From: Holothuria scabra
Taxonomy: Eukaryota; Echinodermata; Holothuroidea; Aspidochirotida; Holothuriidae
DNA length: 64,000 bases
Reading direction: 5' to 3'
Assembly (NCBI GenBank): GCA_037179385.1
Contig: CM074188.1
Span: 18,307,318 to 18,371,317 of the forward strand
In this document: one piece after another, positions 61,201-64,000 of the stretch
Position numbering within the stretch: position 1 is the stretch's first letter
How the letters are laid out: each line of letters starts with the position of its first letter
Program-made: the position numbers and the translations under genes
Notes under the pieces: generated by a model
The model's input: the letters and a program-made list of their open reading frames with translations, nothing else
What the model was told of the DNA's origin: nothing
The model's database searches: none

Positions 61201-63355
61201 GTACCGCAGGATTATGAAAATGAAATTTTTACTAATTACTTAGTGACACCACACCATAGCAGCTTTTATCAGACTTGTGTGTGTGCAATAAAAGCTATTT
61301 GACAGTGTGATGTCTCAAAATAATTAGCATCAATTTGGTTTTGGTACAGTAGACCTGTGATCCAAATTATCAAATATTTACACAGGTTGGTAAAATTTTG
61401 GTTCTTTTATGCTAGACATGGAAAACATCAAACATGATTGTGTGAAATACAAAACAGGAAAATATTACAAGAATCAACATATTTTTGATAATCTGTTACT
61501 TTCATGCCAGAAAGTTCGGCAATCAGATTTGGGGCTTTTGCACATGTCTTCCAAACCATTGGAATTAACAAAATGCTTCCACACTTACAAGACTTGCTTC
61601 AAAATTGGAGTTTAGGTGAAAATTTCATGGGATCATTTTTTCTTAATCCATAATATAAGGAAGGATCTAAGTGTGGTTCTGTGCAGTAAACTATATCTAA
61701 GTTGCCTTTTTGGTGTTGAAATGTTATTGCATTTTTATCTGCAAAAAAGTAGAGCTGTGACACCTATTTTCGTTTGGTTGGGCTAGACACGCGCTGTATG
61801 CTTAAACTGCTCAAAAATAAGGGAACCCAGGACACCATGTGATCAATTTTGTTTGTGCCTCACGCTTTGCCCCACAATTCCATGCAGCAAGGAATTATGG
61901 ATCTTGTGTCTCCCAGTGTGTCGCATTATAACTCGCCATGCTACAGTATTGGTGGGTTAACTTCATTATTACAGTATTGATGAGCATGGTACTGTACTAT
62001 AACACGGTTTTTAGTTTTGTATTCTTTAACCGGTCAAAAAAGTTTGGCAGGTTTTTTTATATTTTTATTTTATTTTTATTATTTTTACAGTGCAGTGGAA
62101 TTACCAGAGAAAGTCACTGTCTACACAACTCTTGTTGGTCTTCTCAATACAAAGAACTATGGAGCTGGAGAAGAGGTACGCAACTTAGATAGGGTTTTGT
62201 GCCTTAACTTAAAACTTTCAGGTTTAATCTAGTGGTCATCATGGCCTTTTTCCTTGTTATAGAGTGCTTGTTTGTTTTCCCTACTCCATTACATATACAG
62301 CGCATCACACACTACGGCAATAGGTTTAAATTTCCAAGTCTTTTGTTTTGATTAGGCCTGGGAACCAAGCTCCTTCCCATGTGGGAATTATGCACTCTAC
62401 CCGTAGACCAATCACACTAGGTTTGAAAGACACCCACTTGAAATTCCAGGGTTTGTACAGGTCCTGGAAGTCCTGGAAAGTTTGGTAAAATTAATTTGTA
62501 TTTCCAGGGTTGGAAAGTGAGGGAGAATGAGCAATTTTTGTAAGGTCCTTGAAAAGTCAGGAAATTTAAGGATATGAATTCCTTATTCTGACTTTCTCAA
62601 TCTTCAGATACATTATTTTATGTAAATAGACAGAAATGGGGAATGTTACTGTTTTTAAAGGTTCTGGAAATATCAGTCAATTTCCTTGAAAGTTGTGGAA
62701 AAGTCATTGAATTTTAACATTTTGAGTTTGTACTATAAACCCTTGATTCTATTGATTTTATTCAAAATAGTATATATTGTAATAAGAAAGATTGCAGAAC
62801 ACTCCAACTAATATTTCATGATTAAATTGAACATTGGTACCAACAGTATTGCCATAGATTGTACTTGCAATGTGGTAATAGAAGTCACCATAAGAGGGAA
62901 AAAATGGTCAATAAGAAAAAAAGCCCTGAAAAATAACATACTTTAACAGGCACAGTGTTGTGTTTATCCCTGCCTTCAGTAGTACTGTTTAGTTAAAGTG
63001 GAGTACACTCTACACATTAGTGAATAAAATGTAAAAACCGCTGAAAACCAGCATTGATATCAGAGATTCCAACTGTTTCTTTCTCACTTTTATTTCTTTC
63101 TTTTTTTTTCTTTCTTCTATTTTCTAGTTGGTTGAGATGCTGTTTAAGCAGATGAGAGAAAAGATGAAGGTCAATGAATGGGAGAAAGCTCATCACATCG
63201 TACGCTTTATTTCAGACCTCATCAATTGTCATGTTGTTGAAGTTACCTCTCTTATTGCTTTGTACCAGTCGTTCTTGGATACATCTTTGGAGCAGGGAAT
63301 TCCACAAGTTCGCTCTGATTACTTTGTCTACTGCGTTTTGTCATCACTCCCCTGG
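55194..63355 (+). CDS. NCBP1: Nuclear cap-binding protein subunit 1 (CBP80), 5' part
   Basis: Exons 55194-55227, 60383-60471, 60931-61031, 62091-62175 and 63128-63355 join with consistent phases (1, 0, 2, 0) and GT-AG borders to give 179 residues: MSSRKRYVEEDE, then KRRKATSDQ (basic, NLS-like), LESLITRVGEK, SNLEGLAGVLEADLSNYKSK, LPEKVTVYTTLVGLLNTKNY, ISDLINCHVVEV and VYCVLSSLPW. This matches the N-terminus and first MIF4G helices of vertebrate NCBP1, at similar length and spacing. NCBP1 with NCBP2 binds the 5' cap of nuclear RNA polymerase II transcripts and supports splicing and export. No frameshift or stop is seen; later exons lie beyond the window. Confidence 0.93.
55228..60382. other. 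NCBP1 intron 1, 5.2 kb
   Basis: It contains a 218-bp tandem duplication (56088-56524), a T-then-G homopolymer (58613-58634), and ORFs such as 59535-59828 and 59886-60122 (minus) with no recognised domain. Confidence 0.75.
56088..56524. repeat. Direct tandem duplication, 218-bp period, two copies
   Basis: The block GGTATGCCACCTC...GCAGACTACAAAGTTTAT occurs twice back to back, starting at about 56100 and 56318, with only a handful of differences. The minus-strand ORFs in it are duplicated shadows. Confidence 0.9.
60383..60471 (+). CDS. NCBP1: NCBP1 exon 2
   Basis: Acceptor GATCAACAG|AA, donor GAAAAA|GTATGT. Encodes the KRRK basic patch and LESLITRVGEK. Confidence 0.9.
60931..61031 (+). CDS. 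NCBP1: NCBP1 exon 3
   Basis: Acceptor TTTTCTGCAG, donor TG|GTAATT, phase 2. Encodes SNLEGLAGVLEADLSNYKSK, one of the most conserved NCBP1 segments. Confidence 0.93.
62091..62175 (+). CDS. NCBP1: NCBP1 exon 4
   Basis: Acceptor ATTTTTACAG, donor GAAGAG|GTACGC. Encodes LPEKVTVYTTLVGLLNTKNY. Confidence 0.93.
62232..62425 (-). repeat. tRNA-derived SINE in NCBP1 intron 4
   Basis: On the minus strand the head has TTGGTCTACGGGTAGAG and a degraded B box; the body includes GGAGTAGGGAAAACAAACA, as in the copy at 41336. Confidence 0.65.
62444..62742. repeat. Dispersed GGGTTTGTAC-type repeat
   Basis: Begins CCAGGGTTTGTACAGGTCCTGG and ends GTACTATAAACCCTTG, imperfect inverted ends, with many TGGAAA/TTCCAG motifs inside. 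Related to 20044-20280. Confidence 0.55.
63128..63355 (+). CDS. NCBP1: NCBP1 exon 5
   Basis: Acceptor after a long pyrimidine tract, TTTTCTAG|TTG; donor CTGG|GTAAGA. Encodes VEMLFKQMREKMKVNEWEK, VRFISDLINCHVVEV and PQVRSDYFVYCVLSSLPW of the MIF4G domain. Confidence 0.93.
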
Positions 63356-64000
63356 GTAAGAGGAGATAAATTGGTTTTGCTATAATAATCATGGCAACGA
63401 CTAAGGTAGATGAGGTTTAATGGCTCAGTTTCTAACCAATTGGTTTAAGTCAAGCCTTACATGACATCTTTCCCAGTTTTGTCTCACTTGTTTGTTTTCT
63501 CTTCTCCATACGACGACAATATAAACAACTGGTTAGTAGGTCACAAAAACTCATCTGACCATCTCACTAACAACAATGATTAGGCCTTCAAGGACAGTTG
63601 TTTTTACCATGCCAGATGGCTATGACTGTGGGAGAATCCTGTAATTTATAAATTACAGCTTCACATGGGGTGAACACCAGCTCAAATTTAGGTCAAATTT
63701 GGTACCTTTTGGAAGACCAGTTCCGATGGGAAGACTGTTAATTGCTCTTGAAAGAAAACCTACCTTACTTTGACTCGGTTAGGAATCACTGAACTTCATA
63801 CCTTCAAATGCCACCACCTTTGTCTCTATTCTGCCACAGAACATATTGTGACACAATTTAGATGAAGTGCATGCATTTGATATGTCATTACATTTAAAGC
63901 ATTTATGTATCCTTTGAGTAAACCACATAAAGATAATTTCTGATTGAAAGATAGAAATGGTAAGAACTCAAATGAAACCAATTTGCAAGTTTGTGTTGTT
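63356..64000. other. NCBP1 intron 5 (partial)
   Basis: Contains a minus-strand SINE-body fragment at about 63405-63545 (GGTTAGAAACTGAGCC and GAGAAAACAAACAAG on the minus strand). No further NCBP1 exon was recognised before the window ends. Confidence 0.7.

Overview
This is eukaryotic nuclear DNA from an animal, most likely an invertebrate deuterostome such as an echinoderm. The evidence is split genes with GT-AG introns, AT-rich long introns, a nuclear cap-binding protein gene very close to its vertebrate counterpart, a two-BIR inhibitor-of-apoptosis gene, tRNA-derived SINEs, CR1/jockey-type LINE pieces, a Penelope-like element and many TTAA- and 8-bp-TSD DNA transposons. The phylum is an inference; I cannot test it here. 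There are only two recognisable host genes, both on the + strand. The rest is mostly mobile DNA and its debris.

Layout. 1-5969 is the end of a large DNA transposon (copy A, running off the left edge). 10085-26092 is a complete-looking 16,008-bp copy of the same element (copy B) in the opposite orientation, so positions 1-5969 and 10085-13918 are inverted repeats around a 4.1-kb spacer. Copy B has ~31-bp terminal inverted repeats and a TTAA duplication, and it sits inside the reverse-transcriptase ORF of a LINE: the left half (about 9311-10080) and right half (from 26097) rejoin in frame across one TTAA. No transposase is recognised in the visible parts of either copy. Copy B also carries smaller nested elements: a perfect TTAA MITE, a hAT MITE with an exact 8-bp duplication, and a tRNA-derived SINE.

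26097-28690 holds the LINE right half, a tRNA-Ala-derived SINE inserted in it that shares the LINE's 3' tail, and a second truncated LINE 3' end. 30610-31345 is a degenerate minisatellite beside the last exon of an ISXO2/Merlin-type transposase (31388-31662, minus). 34005-34700 is a pair of inverted short-repeat arrays. 36044-39086 is a RING-less two-BIR IAP gene whose last exon has a decayed 121-bp tandem duplicate just after the stop codon.

44740-55003 is transposon-rich: two related hAT-type elements (D1 about 44740-48894, D2 52288-54995), a Penelope-like retroelement inserted in D1 (about 46030-47743, minus) that carries a convincing hammerhead ribozyme, and a 317-bp near-perfect foldback inserted in D2, for which D1 provides the empty site.

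55194-63355 is the 5' part of NCBP1 (cap-binding complex large subunit): a 34-nt first coding exon, a ~5.2-kb intron, then exons 2-5 covering the N-terminus and the start of the MIF4G domain; the gene continues past the right edge. D2 lies only ~190 bp upstream of the NCBP1 start codon.
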